From Cyanoderma ruficeps (Eukaryota > Chordata > Aves > Passeriformes > Timaliidae), in assembly GCA_008694505.1 (NCBI GenBank), contig VZDJ01007747.1, forward strand, positions 13,299,947 to 13,363,946: a DNA stretch of 64,000 nucleotides. Reading direction: 5' to 3'. The position numbers were made by a program, and so were the translations under genes. The first letter of the stretch is position 1. Each line of letters begins with the position of its first letter. Shown one piece after another: positions 10,801-23,840 of the stretch. The notes under the pieces are model-generated. The model was given only the letters and a program-made list of their open reading frames with translations. It did not search any database and was not told the origin of the DNA.

Positions 10801-13800
10801 TCAAACTTTCTGCCAGTGTCCACAAATTAAAATCCACAAATGTTGATGTTTTTAAGTTAAAAATTTAAAATTTATTTATATGTTTCCTAAAATCATTGTT
10901 GTGGTTTTTATTAGCAAATATGCTGAAAAAAACCTGTCATTAGATTTAATGAGGATTCCTTATGCCACTTCAGTATACAAAAACAAATTAAGTCTATAAT
11001 TAACTTATTAATTCAATGCAGCACTAATTCTTAGAATTTTATCATTGCTTTCTGTAAATGGAAGTTTTAAATTCACAGCCTATCTTTAGTACTTGGGAAT
11101 AGCTCCTGGAAACATGACAGCTGCTCCCTCCTCCCTGTCTCCCCAGTTATACTGAGAATCAAACCATTAATGTACTCAGAAGCAGTAAGGTAATTATATG
11201 TTTTAGTAGATTCATTAAGAGCTCTGGAAATATACTTCACTATAAAATAATTTCTGTTCTCTTGAAATTGTCTAAAACATGAGGAATTTTTGCTAAGAAA
11301 AGGCTAAGGTGCTATGTTTCTTTACTTTAGACAACAATCTCTTACAAATCAGTACTAAATGATGCACAAAAATCCCTTGGTATCTTAAAGAGGGAAAAAT
11401 TACATAGGTAAACAGATAAATCTTTAGTACATTTGTCTTTATGGGAGCAGCTCCTGCTGTTGGTCTCTAACCTGGAGGGCATTATTCTTTTCTAAATTGC
11501 CAGTAGTGTCTCACGGCACAGTGATAAATAGAAACCACTGAAAGAAATAACGTTCATTCTAACACACAAGAACTTTCCAGACAGACATTGGCCTCTGAGA
11601 ACAAACACTTAGACAAAATAGATTAGTTGCAGTTGCAGAATATATCACTCCAGTTCCCTATAAACCGGCATTATCCCAGCTGTGCAAATAAGTGCCTTTA
11701 TGCCAATCATTAAGTAATAAATACATTTAAGAGTCTAAAACTTTAAGGCAAACACAGGAAAAGGTCTTTCTTTATCAGTTATTTTTTGTATGAAGCAAGT
11801 GATATATTCCCAACACTACTATAAAAAGTGCCTAAAAAAGTAGATGCTTTTGTGTTATTTTGTGGTAGAAAGTTTCCTTTGTCACACAATTAATGAAACA
11901 GAAAAGAAACAAGTGCTACAGAATTGCAATTAAAAGTACTAGTTTAATAATAGAACAGAAAACTCCCTGACAATTTTCTCTCTTATTTATTGTTTCACTT
12001 GAAACACATATGCTAAGGCAGAATTTTGTTTGTTTCTGGTTATGCTGGGGTAACATTCAGAAAACTATGCTGTTTGTGTTTTTCCTCATTAATTGTTTCA
12101 AAAGTCTGACAAAATAAAAACTGTCCTGGAAAATGCAGTTATTCTGCTTTGGCTGCTAGAGGTATGGCATATGGATTGCTTTTAAGAATTGATGCGACTA
12201 ATAATTTGGGGTTTTTTTTTAATGCAGTCAGAACCCTAGGAAGGTATTGTGACACTAACAGCCATTTTCCCCATTACCTTTACTCTGGCCACAAGACTGT
12301 AGGAATTCAAGTGCCTGAGATGGGTTCAGCTATCCAGCACAATCTGAGCAACCCTACCCTAACTACTTATCCTGTCTGAAAATTTTCTTCTTCTGCCAGA
12401 AGCAGTTAGGCAGGCAGAGCCTTCCTTGCTTGTGAGTGTTGGGATGTCAAAGGACAGAGGTGCAGGAAGCTCAGCACCGAGTCCAGGCAAGGACATAGAA
12501 GAGTGGGGGGAAAAAATATGACTACCAGGAAAAGACATGGATGCTGGATGTACCTGTGGAGCAGGTAGCCTGCTAGAAAGTCCTTGAATGGGCATGGATG
12601 TAGCTGAGAAAATCGTACATATGCATGCCATCTTCTTTCCCAGAAGTTGTGTTTCTTCTCTGTCATTGTTAGACTCTAAGAAAAGCCCTTTTTTTAAAGT
12701 ACACCATGTTTTTTTTTGTTTTAATATATACAGAATTCAGTACAAAATCGGTGCTTATATTGACATTTGGATTGAATTAATGAGATGGATTTTATCTAGG
12801 ACTACGCGTTTGAAAAGTTCTCTTTACTTTTTCTCTGTGGATGCAATTCAGCCAAAGGAGGTGCTGGAAGTAGAAATGCTCTTTTTTGCTTGTTTCTGAT
12901 ACAGATACATTAATTTTTCAATAAAATCATATTTTTCTAACAACTGCTCTGCATGCATGCTAGACCTTTTAATTTATTTGATAACAATATTAAAAATTAT
13001 ATTTTTATAGTAAATGCAACTTACTAATTCAATATGATTATTCTCTATAGTTCAACAATTGATTTAGGGTGGTATAAATACGTATTGACTTCCAAAACAG
13101 TCAGTGGTCTGTCTTTCTTCCTTCCTACATCTGTCTGTAGATCTTGAAGCAATGGGCACACTGAACAAGCTTAAAACATCCCTAAGGTCTCCAAAAGAAA
13201 ATTCATAAAAGATGTTGAAGAGGCTTGAGAAGGATCAGAAGCAACTGGACATCAATGGGAAGGGAGGATACACACTCTCCTGTGTTCAATTTATCTTGGT
13301 GCAAATTTTAATTAGATAAAATGGATTCTTAAACTTGCATGTTAGATCCAGGTCCAAAATGTAGAACAAAGGAAATGTCTGAGTTCCACAGGCTTCTGAA
13401 GCATCCTGCAGCCTTCCCTGACCCTGAATGTTCTCCAACAAAGTCAATATGACAACTGTGCTGACTGAGAACTTTTCATTTGCAGGGTGCTGTAGATTCT
13501 TAAAATTTTATTTGTTCTGTCTTCATCACCTTTGATCAGCTTTGCTCATTTTTGTTTTACTTTTTTTTGTCCTGCCTTTCATGTTAATTTTCTTGTTAGC
13601 TTTTCTGTCCATCTGCTCTGGAGTACAGAATCAAAGTCTTTTCCCCTATTCACTTTCTTCTAGATTTTGTCATATTCATTTTTCTCTAAGACTATCAATC
13701 ATTTCAAAGACTACAGCAAAAGTTTCATTATTCTCTATAACTATATACATCTGCTAATCATGCTTTCGAAAAAAACACACAGGACCCTTCTCTCACCGAC

Positions 13801-14250
13801 TGTATAGTACTGATTCATATTAATTTACTCCATGTCTGATTGTAATTAATTCAGAAATAGCTGAGCTGTTAATAAACAAGCTAGTTTGAAAATTGTTCCT
13901 TCACAGACTTCCAAAGTCACCTGTGAAATTATGGAAATATTTATTTTCACTGAAGTCTGAGCTGCCACATTGATGCTGCTACACGTGCTGTTAGCTGGTT
14001 CTACTCTTATAAATAGGGTAGCTAGAATTTCAATCAAAGCATTGTTATAACTTGTACTTGAACTTTGGACTGTGGTATAAATTGACCCCTAATGATGTGA
14101 GTACAGTATGTCTTTTGATTTTTGTTGTGACTGGGATTTTAAATTAGGAACTTCATGGATAGTTGAAACTGTATCAGCTAGATATACAATTTTCTCTGAT
14201 TTATAAGTGATAAAGTATGTATCATCAAACATGTGTCGAAAGTGCTTATG
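7833..14250. other. A+T-rich noncoding stretch with weak exon-like spots
   Basis: No repeat family was recognised. A 15-nt A run lies at 9459-9473. A good acceptor at 10061-10063 is followed by an open + frame to a TGA about 84 nt on (starts RQSMKFNFQTH); this is only suggestive. At 12359-12631 the minus strand holds a Pro/Ser-rich 90-codon frame without clear splice sites. Confidence 0.45.
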
Positions 14251-14304
14251 TGTGTTTGTTTTGACAGAATTTCCATATGTGTTTGTATTGACAGAATTTC
14301 CATA
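14251..14304. repeat. 27-bp tandem duplication, two copies
   Basis: Two adjacent 27-bp units (14251-14277 and 14278-14304) differ at one position (T/A at the tenth base). Each carries tgtgtttgt then ttgacagaatttccata. This is a recent slippage-type duplication with no coding context that I can support. Confidence 0.9.
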
Positions 14305-14722
14305 TCTCTTGGAGCATGGAGTACAATTTTTTTCCTTTTTTTTTTTAATTTTTCAGGTCTCGAATTGCATGAATTGCTTTGAAGAAAAGAGAGATGCAAA
14401 AACTATAGGGCTAAGATTCTTGTAAAATTCACATTCCTTTGTTTGTGTAGATCAAGAGGCTTTGTGTACTCATCCTTGAGGGAGACAAAAATTCCCCAGG
14501 AACTTTTACTGTCCATATAATTTTGTTAATTCAACAATGAATCTGCACAGTAGTACAAAGGGTTAACTGCAAAGTAAAAACTCCATCTCTACAGAACTAG
14601 GTACTGGTCTGAAAATAATGGTTTCCAGTCATTAGAATTTTGTGTAAAATTCACATGATCTAAGAACACACAACTAATTCTTTCTTATATTTTAGTAATC
14701 AGAAGTGCATGTTATATGTACA

Positions 14723-14800
14723 TTCTTACCTTGTCCATTTGCTCTTTCAAATGTTATTTTGAAATTTGTTTGCAATGAATGCAGTTTTCATCTTGGGAAA
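14723..14800 (-). other. Cryptic or noncoding exon-like segment
   Basis: On the minus strand a long pyrimidine tract ending in CCCAAG (near 14795) and a strong donor (GACAAG|GTAAGA, near 14729) bracket about 62 nt. All three frames contain stops, so it cannot be an ordinary coding exon. It might be a noncoding-RNA exon, a poison exon or simply a decoy pair. Confidence 0.15.
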
Positions 14801-15845
14801 AACAAAAAGCAGACCAACCTGAATAATTTTAATTTTCAAAAATATAGCAATGTTTACCAATCATTGCCCGTGTGCTGATCATTTTAGTACTCACAGTACG
14901 AAGGAAAACTCTGTAAAGCTATGTGACAAGATAGATGGTCAAGAAAGATGGGTTAATGGGAATGATAAACAGACACAAATGTTATGAAAATCAAATAATT
15001 TCATAGATGTAAGTAATCTGAGAGGAGAATAAAATAGTTAATGAGTAGATAAATTTATTTTGATCAACTATATGTTTGAATTTATAGTTCTGTATATATT
15101 GAAACCTTGATACTTTTTCTAAACAAAAATCTTCTCAGAAACTCTGATAATTCAAGAAAAGAGTAAAGTATAAAAACACTTGATTAAAAATTATATATAT
15201 AAGTAAAGAATTAGTGTATCATGATGTAAAAAAAAAGCAATATGAAAATGAAATGAACTTGCACTAAACATACATGTTGGGAATTCAGCTCCTGGTAATG
15301 AAGCAGTGGTTGGATATGTTGACCATATCAAAAAAAAACCAACTTCAAGGGGCTTAGGAAAAAAATAAACATACCTACTCCTCTTCAAGTCATGTAACTT
15401 TAGAACAGAAATCTGATGAGCAAAGAGAAGTGTTTGAGAAATAAGATGACAGTGATGTGTGGATATTAGAGAGATTTTATTGAATTGTAAAAAATGATTA
15501 TGAATCACTCCGTATGCAAGAAACTTACCAAAATATAAGAACAAATAAGAAATTTTCTGCCTCAATGAGTTTTATTGAGCATAGATTGTATCTAAATTAG
15601 ATCCAGCAAAATTTTAAAACTAAAGATTGGTCTATGTGGAGTACTGTCACCAGTTCTTCAAGCAAAGCAAGTGAACAAAAAATTGGTCTAGCAAACATAG
15701 AGCCAGAAAAACTGTCACACACTAAACCCAAGAGAGTCAATGTTGACTAGATTATGCATGAAATCCATTCTCCTGGATAACCCATCAACCTAGGTATTTA
15801 TTTCTACATATCAGCACCATTGCACAATGGTAAAGGAGATAATTC
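14801..15845. other. A+T-rich noncoding stretch
   Basis: No feature was recognised. The 124-codon minus-strand frame at 15191-15565 is rich in F, L, H and Y from A+T-rich codons, has no family similarity that I can see and no splice support. Confidence 0.5.
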
Positions 15846-16040
15846 TGTAGTTTCAAAAGCAGGTTTATTAAAGATGTGATAGCATTGCTTCCATTTCTAC
15901 TAAAACCCTAAATACCCAAGGGAAAATTCACATGACATAACTCAATAGTTTCAAAGACAAGTTTATTAAAGTTGTGATAGTAGCTCTTCGGTATCCACAC
16001 AAGCCCTGAAGACCAAAGGGAATATTCTTGTGAAAATCAC
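15846..16040. repeat. Diverged tandem duplication, period about 98 bp
   Basis: Two adjacent segments share a series of short blocks in the same order: tagtttcaaa, gtttattaaag, tgtgatag, a-gacc/aatacc-like text, then aaggga-a-attc. The first copy begins near 15846 and the second near 15944. The gtttattaaag core resembles the reverse strand of a poly(A)-signal region in some bird LTRs, so an LTR origin is possible, but no LTR edges are visible. Confidence 0.6.
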
Positions 16041-18510
16041 ATTTCACCACCAAGTAGTTTGGCATAAGTCTTTTCTCAATCCAATAAAACAGAGAGTGAC
16101 AGAAAATGTAAGAGGACATGGGGTTTGCAACTGAAGAAAGGGAGTTTAATAGACTTGGCAAAGTAAGAGAGGCTGTTCAAAGTAGTAAACACAATTGGCT
16201 TAAAGTATCGGTTTTCTGATGGTTTCACAGATGAGAAGAGAGGCAGGAGATGGGAAAACTAACACAGGTAGAAAAAAAATTCTGTCACCTCCTCCAGGTT
16301 CTCCTCAGGTTATCATGTTAAATAAAAAGCATAAAGGAGGCCAACAGAGAAGAAAGATTTGGCAACAGATTTATTAAATCTCTTCAGAGAGAACCAGACT
16401 ATGTCTAGTTTACATTATATCGAAGTCAATATGAAGGTAGGAAGAGTAAACATAATTTTATTTCTATTCTGAAATAAGTTTATGTTTTAAAGTAAAATTT
16501 AATCTGCTCATTTTAAGTCAAAGAAATGGATTATATAAAGAAATAAACAAACAAACTAAGAAATAAGGGGATTTGGACCTTTTTTCTGGACTCTTATTGG
16601 GTCGATTATTATATGCTACTGTATATAACATACTACTGAATGCAATAACACAACCAAATCAAACTGTTTCAAACAAAACAATCTTGAAGACTGGAAGAAC
16701 AAAACCTTGAAGTTTGTGCGTTAGGGTATTACTAGTACAAATTCAGGAACAGGTTTGCTAATTACCATGAATTTGTGTTTCTAAATGAAGGTACTGATGC
16801 ATTAACTTTGGGAATATAACTCTAGTTGAATAAAGAGAGAGAGAAGAGAATGAGAATGAGAGAAAAATCCATTTTCTAGGGAGACAATTGTGTTTCCATA
16901 GGTTCTGAGATACACATATACATAGGACAGTATTGTTGAAGTGGGGTAGAGAATTTGGTAGACAATACTCTAGCTGCTACAGCTTTTCTGTACATAAATA
17001 GATTTTAATAAGGCACTTTTGATTAGCAACTTCAACAAGTTATTAACAAGACTGTATTAGCAAGAGCGAACTTATAAGGTAAGCAGCATTTTTATTGAAA
17101 CTAGGTTTTAAAGTCCAAACTTCTAACTTGTGCAGATCTTCTGTCTCCAGAAGTTTGACATTCTAATTTTATCTTCAAGTTCATCAAATTCTATTTGCTA
17201 AAAAAGCTTATGAAATGTTTATTTTCTAAAAAACATACAGCAATGCATATTTATAAAAATAATGTCAAATTAAATTAGGGTTATTCTTAAGTAAATAATA
17301 ACTATTTATGAAGTATATTGTCAAGTTTACAACATCTTTAAGGTTTTCCTCAGCATAATAAACTTTAGGAGAAGGGTAAATGGAACCCTTCCAAATTGCT
17401 GTCATATGCAGCTACTGAGCTGTGATGCTTCATCAAAACTGAATATGTGTTGTAACAAACTTAATATGGTTTAGTAAAACTTTGCAAACCAGCTTTTTGA
17501 ATTTTCTTTGGAACCCATGCAGCCCTTGATGATAACCAATTCTCAGAGGATTTCAGACAAAAAAATTGATTTACTAGAAGACATTTCTGCAGATAAGTAG
17601 ATGTGAAAATAGTGAATTTGCTTGTTTGGAAAGGTGTGGACCCCATCTATATCCTGAGGAGCTGAAAGCTCAGTTGACCTCCTTTCCATGCAAACTGGAA
17701 GCAACAGAAAAGAGTAATTCTAGGCTAGAATTAGTGAAGAGTTAGGAAACACATCTCCAGTCTTCTAGCTCATCTTCAGTACAAGGGTGTTTCCAGATGA
17801 TTAAAATTGTAGCTAGAAATGTGAGCAGATCATCCTCAATATAATTTATGTGTTCCCTTGAGTGCACTTATCAATCCAAGAACAGACCTGGCCTAACTTG
17901 GCGAGATGGCTTCCATACCAAAGCTGCCACGTGGATTTGTAACTGCCTGTCTGGATCTGTAACTATTTCCTACTTTAGAATTTTAACATTTTCTAAATAA
18001 AAACTAAATCTTCTTCTTCTTAAGTAACAAAGCAACACCTTGTGCAGTCACTGGAATCATACAAAGATCATAAAAGTGTTTCTCTCTTTCCTTTAAGTGA
18101 GTTACAAGGGGAAAGGAAACCCAAGTTAATCCCCAAACTATTCAAGGCATAGGACAAACCAGTGCCATCATAACCTGTGACCTGGTGTGTGATGCACTGC
18201 AAGTTACCTGCAGAGACAGGAACACATGCCTGACTTATTACTGTGGGAGTGCTGTGAGTAATATAGTCTCACCTAACAAACAGCTAGGACTCTTAGAACT
18301 CCGGTGGTCAAGTCACAGGTATGGCATCATTGACTTGTTAATGAAAGGTCCTCAAACGTTATTAATTTTTATTGATTTTTGTTTCATTTTCTCTTCATGG
18401 AAGTCAAGACTGTATTAGATAGAAAACAAAAATTCTATTAATATATAATATATAATTAGATAATATATAGCTGAATATGATTTCTAAGTGGCTTTTATTG
18501 CAACAGTCAA
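16041..18510. other. A+T-rich noncoding stretch
   Basis: Nothing was recognised beyond short purine-rich microsatellite text near 16838-16865 and TA-rich text near 18437-18475. Confidence 0.55.
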
Positions 18511-18514
18511 TTCA

Positions 18515-18560
18515 TATACTAACACTATAGTGTTAGTATAGTTAGTATATAGTTAGTATA
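18515..18560. repeat. Perfect 26-bp palindrome followed by GTTAGTATA repeats
   Basis: Positions 18515-18540 are a perfect palindrome with no loop, centred between 18527 and 18528 (arm tatactaacacta). Its right arm ends in GTTAGTATA, which then recurs at 18541-18549 and 18552-18560. The arrangement suggests slippage or hairpin-assisted expansion. Confidence 0.85.
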
Positions 18561-18654
18561 GAGACTCCTTTACCTGTTTCTTCATTTGCCATAATGATTT
18601 TTTTAAGGACTATTTCAAAATTTTGAATGAGAAGATGTATAGAAACACAAATTA

Positions 18655-18790
18655 ATTATAGAATCATAAAAGCAATCATAATACAATCTTCAAGGTTGGA
18701 AGAGACCTTTAAGATTATCAGGTCCAGCTGTCAGCGCAACACTACAGCTGTAACCTGTAATCTACTAAACCACATCACCCAGCTGCACCA
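18655..18790 (-). mobile_element. CR1 LINE 3' end
   Basis: Read on the + strand it shows the reverse complement of a CR1 3' tail: tagaatcata, then aaggttggaagagaccttt, aagattatcaggtccag, then text like the CR1 subfamily with ...cactaaaccac. The element therefore lies on the minus strand with its terminus near 18655. It is heavily diverged and 5'-truncated. Confidence 0.85.
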
Positions 18791-18799
18791 TTCCAGGCC

Positions 18800-21700
18800 A
18801 GCTGCAGGTTGTAGAAGATGTAGATGTCAGGAAAACAAACCCCCAGTTTTGATATTGATATTTTAAATAAGATGCTGAGAACACTCCCCACAATCAGGTC
18901 TTGTACTATTTACATATTTCAATTTTATTAACGCTGCTACAGTAAGTTAAAAAGGCCTCCGAGAACTAGAATGGTGGATATTGCTTCTTATCTGTAATAT
19001 CCCTGTGATCAGATTTTCTAGAATAATACCTTGAAAATCTCTGCAGCTAAATTTAGAAACCTTTAAATAGTGGCATTTTGTTCCAAACCTAGAATTTCTC
19101 TCCTGCATTTACCCTCCCTGTGTGTGCATTGTTAGATACTTCCTGAGTTGTACAAGAAAGTATTGATCAAGCTGTTTCTTCATTCATTACCCATACCCTT
19201 ATCAGTTTGAAACTAGCTTGCTAGAACAATAAATAGAACCCATGAAAAGCAGCTTTATTTTGGAGAATGGTTATTTATACTGGCTTTCCTTAAACATTTT
19301 AAAACAGGAAGAAAAATCAAGAACCTCCTGAACTGTACCTTTTTCCCCCTACACACGTGAATGAATCCTGGTTCCTCCCTACTTCGACAATGAATATTAC
19401 ATTTGAAAATAACTTTTCAAAACTAATAATATGCATCACATACAGTCATATATACTAAAGCTTTCTGACTAGAGTCTTCTAATCACTTTTCCATTCAATC
19501 TGATATATTCTTTACATGCTTTCTAGTACCAAGGACTTTTTATAATAATCTGAAAAGCACAGGCCCTGAAACTTTCTGTGGCAGAGCCATGTTAAGGGTA
19601 GTCAACAATAATGCAGAAACCCCCCTCCATGTATTTATTCAATTCCTTTTCAGGGACATAGCTTCAAATGAAAAATTATGAAAGTACATTTAAGTTCGCT
19701 CAAATGATGTAATTCCGAGCTCCCTGGTCACAAAGGCTGCTTATTCTCAGAGCTGATCCTGCATATGCTAATAACATTATCCTGAGATCATGAAGAAAAG
19801 ACAAGTTCTTTGCTTCATGCAGCTATACCCCTTTCAATCAACCTCATACTGAGATCCATTTATTACCATAACATATGACACAGAAAATCTTAAGAGGCAG
19901 TAAGGGGCAAATTTTCAGATTATCACATGCCATTCTAGCTGTGACTTTCTCATTAACTTTAAAAGAATCATGTGGCTTAGACCAGCTCAAAGCTCTAAAA
20001 TATACCCCTACACATGCCCCAGAATAAACCCTTACAAACATAATAATTTTCCATATTTGACTTAATCTCTATAAAATAACAGAAGTCAGCAACTAGTTCA
20101 CAAATAGTCTTCAAACTGCAGACAGCCTTGCATTGTGTTTGAGGTGACCTTGTGGTATGCATGGGCACAAGCCTCAGCTCTTCAGCAAGTCCAAGTCAGG
20201 AAGGGAGATAAAAGAAAGTGCTGGCCATAAGGCACAGTTAATGTTCCTACACTACCCTTAGCTGTGCTAGTTTATTTCCTTTGACTTCAAGAAGCTTGCA
20301 AAATGCAGTTGATGAGAAATTATTATTTTTTTTAAATCCAGAAATATACTGAAGTAACATGGACATAAAGGAAAAAAGCTTTATAAGACAGGCACCTGAG
20401 ATGGTGTACAGCTTTATGAACTCAAAATGAAAATGTAACCATTATATGCCACGTTTTTTTATCCTTTCTCCTCAAACAGAAAGTTTTTTACTCCTCTCTA
20501 CCCAAATCTTGCTGTCTATTGCATGCTCAAAGGCCATAATTATTTCAAAAATAGGCTTTTGAGAAAAGCACATAATTAGTCCAGTGCAGCTGGTATAAAA
20601 ATTACTGGCAGGAGTAGTAGTATCATTAAAAAATTGGAACTAAAGCGCACCAGCTATACTCCAGGGCAAGTTAAACACACAGAAACTCTAGTAAATATTT
20701 TAGCATCCAGGATAGTACACACTCAGGGCACCCAATTTTTTTTAACACCACTGATCCAGACTTAAAGTCATTTCTGCCAAAATGGAACTATAGTGCATTC
20801 TGGTTTACATAAGTTTAGCAAGGTGATTTTCTTTGACTCTTACATAGACTTAGACTGCAGCAGAAAAAAGGGCAAGTTTACTCCAGAGTCATGCAATTAT
20901 AGTAGAATTCCAATTTTTATCTCAGCTATTTTCTTCTCTATGAGAAAAGTCTTTGAAATAATTTGTAATAGCTGTGTGACTCTGTAGGGAACCTAATATA
21001 GTAGGTTGCTCGGATAAGACATAACCCCTTTTGTTGTGACTTAGAATTATTCAAGAGCCTAGCCTGGGATGCTCTTAGAACTGAGATGCCTACAAACAAA
21101 GTTTCAGGAATCTCATGAGTTTGATACACAGTTTGATTGCTCTTGCTCATTATTGTGCTAAATATCCCTTAAAGAAGGAGCAACAGCTTAGCAGGGAGAG
21201 AGGACAAAGAAACACAGTACAGCAATGAATAATGACTAGTCCCAACAGTCAGTCAGGAGACACTGAAGCGAGCACTCCTTGATTTCAACCATGCTATACA
21301 GATGTGTTGTAGAAAGCCTACATATTGCAGTAGACCCAAAATACCTCTTTGTTTAAAGCTGGTTTGGGAAACCTGAGCCGAAGATGTATTTTAGAAACTT
21401 CTTCCCCTCCTGAATCAGTTTTGCTTCAATTTCACTTTTGTTTATTTGTCTCTTCATGCTGTTAGCTTTCTGATCTTTTCTTCTCCTTTCCTGCATACCT
21501 TTTTATATGTTCGTACATATTTTTCTCCCACATCTGTGTCTTTTGTATGTGAACATTATTATCCTTGTCACTGTATTTTTACTGCTCATGAAAAATAAAC
21601 ACTTGAGAAATAATCACTGCACAGTAGCCAAACAGAAGGCAATCCTTCCTGTAAATACTACTTTCGTGTAATGGGCATGGTCAGATCAGTGCTAGAAATG

Positions 21701-23389
21701 TAGTGAGAACAATTCATCTACATCATTTTTTTTTCCTCTACAGGAACATTGCTGTGGTTTTTTCATACTTTAAACTCCATGTAGAATTTATCTTTTTTTC
21801 CCTTCTCATTTTTTTAAGTCTTGCTCTTTCATAGTTCTACTTTATGAAAAACAGGCTTCTGTCAAGGCTCCTGTCATAGAGACTCTCTCAAAGTCATCAT
21901 TCATCCATGTGTTAAGATGTCTGCAAGCTTTCTTTTCCTACATCAATGACACACAGCTTTCTTTTGACTCTAACACTTTTTGTTCTTCCTGTTTTATAAT
22001 GCATGCACAGTTGTGTTATAAAGACTCATCAAAGTCACCACTGTTCTACATTTATCTGCATTGAACTGGCTTTGTCATTTATTAGTCTTTTAAATGTTCT
22101 TTATATTTTCTATCTAGTTACATTCTCCTTCATTATTTACTATTCCTCTATCATCTCTTTCTGATTCACATTACTCTGCTCTTTGACTTTAATATTCTGG
22201 ACCTAAAATACTTGACACTAAATCTTCAAAGTCAAAAATCTTGCACTGACTTTATTGTAAGTTAATAATGTAACTTCTTATAAATTAAAATTATTTGAAT
22301 AAACACACCCATTCCTGCTTTGGGAAGCTAAGAGAAGGGTTTTGAAGCACTGTGTGGGTGTATATTAATGAAATCCCCATTGACTTTGATGGGAATGGTA
22401 TTGCTTTAATCTTGAGGTATGCTTTGGCACTTTAAATTGAGGATCTAACACACATTTAGTAAAATTACTGCCCACTTTAAATCCCAACTTCTAAATTCTA
22501 CCCTTGAGCCATCATGCCACTTCCACTGGTTCAGTGTTTGGCATGCCAAAGCAAAGGGGAAAGTTTTGCCCACAGCATACATGATCAGACTTCAAAGACC
22601 AGACATTTTAACTTGGGATTGTTTAACAGTCATTAGAATTAATCTCAAGCATGGATCAAGAGGGTAAATCTCCTAAATGTCTCATATTTTTTAATGCATC
22701 TCTTATGATGGTAGCAGGCTCTGCTCAGTGTGCTCATCAATCCCTTTACCCTGGAAAGAGAAAAATAGTTCTCTCTCATTTGTTAGATGCTCTCATTTAG
22801 TCAGTGGTAGATGCCTCTAGAAAAAGTAGTTCCACCTGGTAAGGTGGACTATGGGAAAGATCTGTGTGTTTACACTTAATTAATATAAAAATTATGAGGC
22901 AAAGAAACAGGTTAGAAAATGTATTTACACAGGAAGTAAATTTGAGAAGATTTCCATCCATATTGGATTTTCTTTTTGCTCAGTTGTAAAGTTTACTGAA
23001 AACTCTGCCAACATCACAGTCTTATGCAGTAGCCTGAAAGAGCACTAAACAGTGAGTTGTAAAACAACTTCCTCACAAGCCCTGAAGATGCGACAGATAT
23101 TTGAGACTCTTCCTCTAGACTAGCTGCTTCTCTTTTTGCATATATGTACATGCTTGCATAGTCTACACAGTCCAAGAGTTCATCAGCAAAAACAGTGAAA
23201 AAGACAATTATATTAGCAACACTATTTTTTCATCCATGACATTTTTTGTGTGTTGGTTTTTTTGCATGTTGGGGTTTTATGTTTTATTTTGCAACCTCCT
23301 GCGGTCCTAAAGAACTTCTAAGAAGATGGAAGGCATCTCTCACTTCCTTTTCTGCATCTCATTGCAACTATTTTTTCTCTCAAGGTTTA
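18800..23389. other. A+T-rich noncoding stretch
   Basis: No exon with supported splice sites and no clear repeat was found. At 22374-22398 ccattgactttgatggg resembles a short palindromic core that recurs in old amniote repeats; too short to assign. Confidence 0.5.
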
Positions 23390-23460
23390 TTATTTATTTA
23401 TGTGTCAGATTTTTATAACCAGGTGTCATGGTTATAACAATCTGACTCATAAATAAATAA
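23390..23460. repeat. 32-bp near-perfect hairpin at the LTR edge (template-switch scar)
   Basis: The arms 23390-23421 and 23429-23460 pair at 30 of 32 positions (mismatches at 23412/23438 and 23403/23447) around a 7-nt loop. The left arm is flank and the right arm sits inside the LTR edge. The string catggttataa occurs at 23427-23437 and again at 23463-23473, directly before the LTR text resumes. This fits nascent DNA folding back at a short inverted repeat, copying the flank, then returning and recopying 11 bases. Confidence 0.85.
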
Positions 23461-23840
23461 AACATGGTTATAATCCTGGCGGCAGCTGAGCACCACGTAG
23501 CCCTTTGCTCACTCCCCCACCAGTGGGCTCGGGGAGAGAACTGGAATGGTAGACGTGAGGAAACTCGTGGGTTGAGATATTTTAATAGGGAAAGCAAAAT
23601 AAAGCACTCTGTATGCAAGCAATGTAAAACAAATTTTACTTTGCAAATTCACCACTTCCCATTGACAGGCAGGTGTCCAGCTGTCCTCTAGAAAGCCGGG
23701 TTCCATCACATGTTAACAGTGACTTTGGAAGACTAATGGCATAACTCCGAACATCCCCCTTCTCCACCTCACTTCATATACTGATCATGATGTCATATGG
23801 TATGAACTATCCCTGGTCAGGGGGTCAGCTGTCCCTGATG
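23425..23840 (-). mobile_element. Truncated avian endogenous retrovirus LTR, with an insertion near its edge
   Basis: On the + strand this reads as the reverse complement of an LTR that I recall as common in birds. Its 3' edge is TGTCATGG (compare TGTCGTGG), followed by ctgagcaccacgtagcc, a ctcactcccccacca stretch, ctcgtgggttgagat and the reverse of an ATTAAA signal at 23581-23586. Later landmarks are acttcccattgacaggcagg, actccgaacatccccc and a gatgtcatatggtatg block. Similarity ends near ggtcagctgtccctg, so the U3 portion of the LTR is missing. No internal retroviral genes are present; it is a truncated solo-type relic. About 36 bases are inserted just inside the edge (see the hairpin at 23390-23460). 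The subfamily name was not determined. Confidence 0.8.

Noticed and set aside
12359..12666. Pro/Ser-rich minus-strand frames
   Set aside because: Low-complexity peptide in a slightly G+C-richer patch; no splice support or family match.
15191..15565. 124-codon minus-strand open frame
   Set aside because: The composition is that of translated A+T-rich DNA (F, H, L, Y), and no splice sites or family motifs are visible.
21741..21775. Strong acceptor followed by a short Cys-rich frame
   Set aside because: A stop follows after nine codons, with no other support.
22374..22398. Palindrome-like ccattgactttgatggg text resembling old amniote repeat cores
   Set aside because: Too short to assign to a family.
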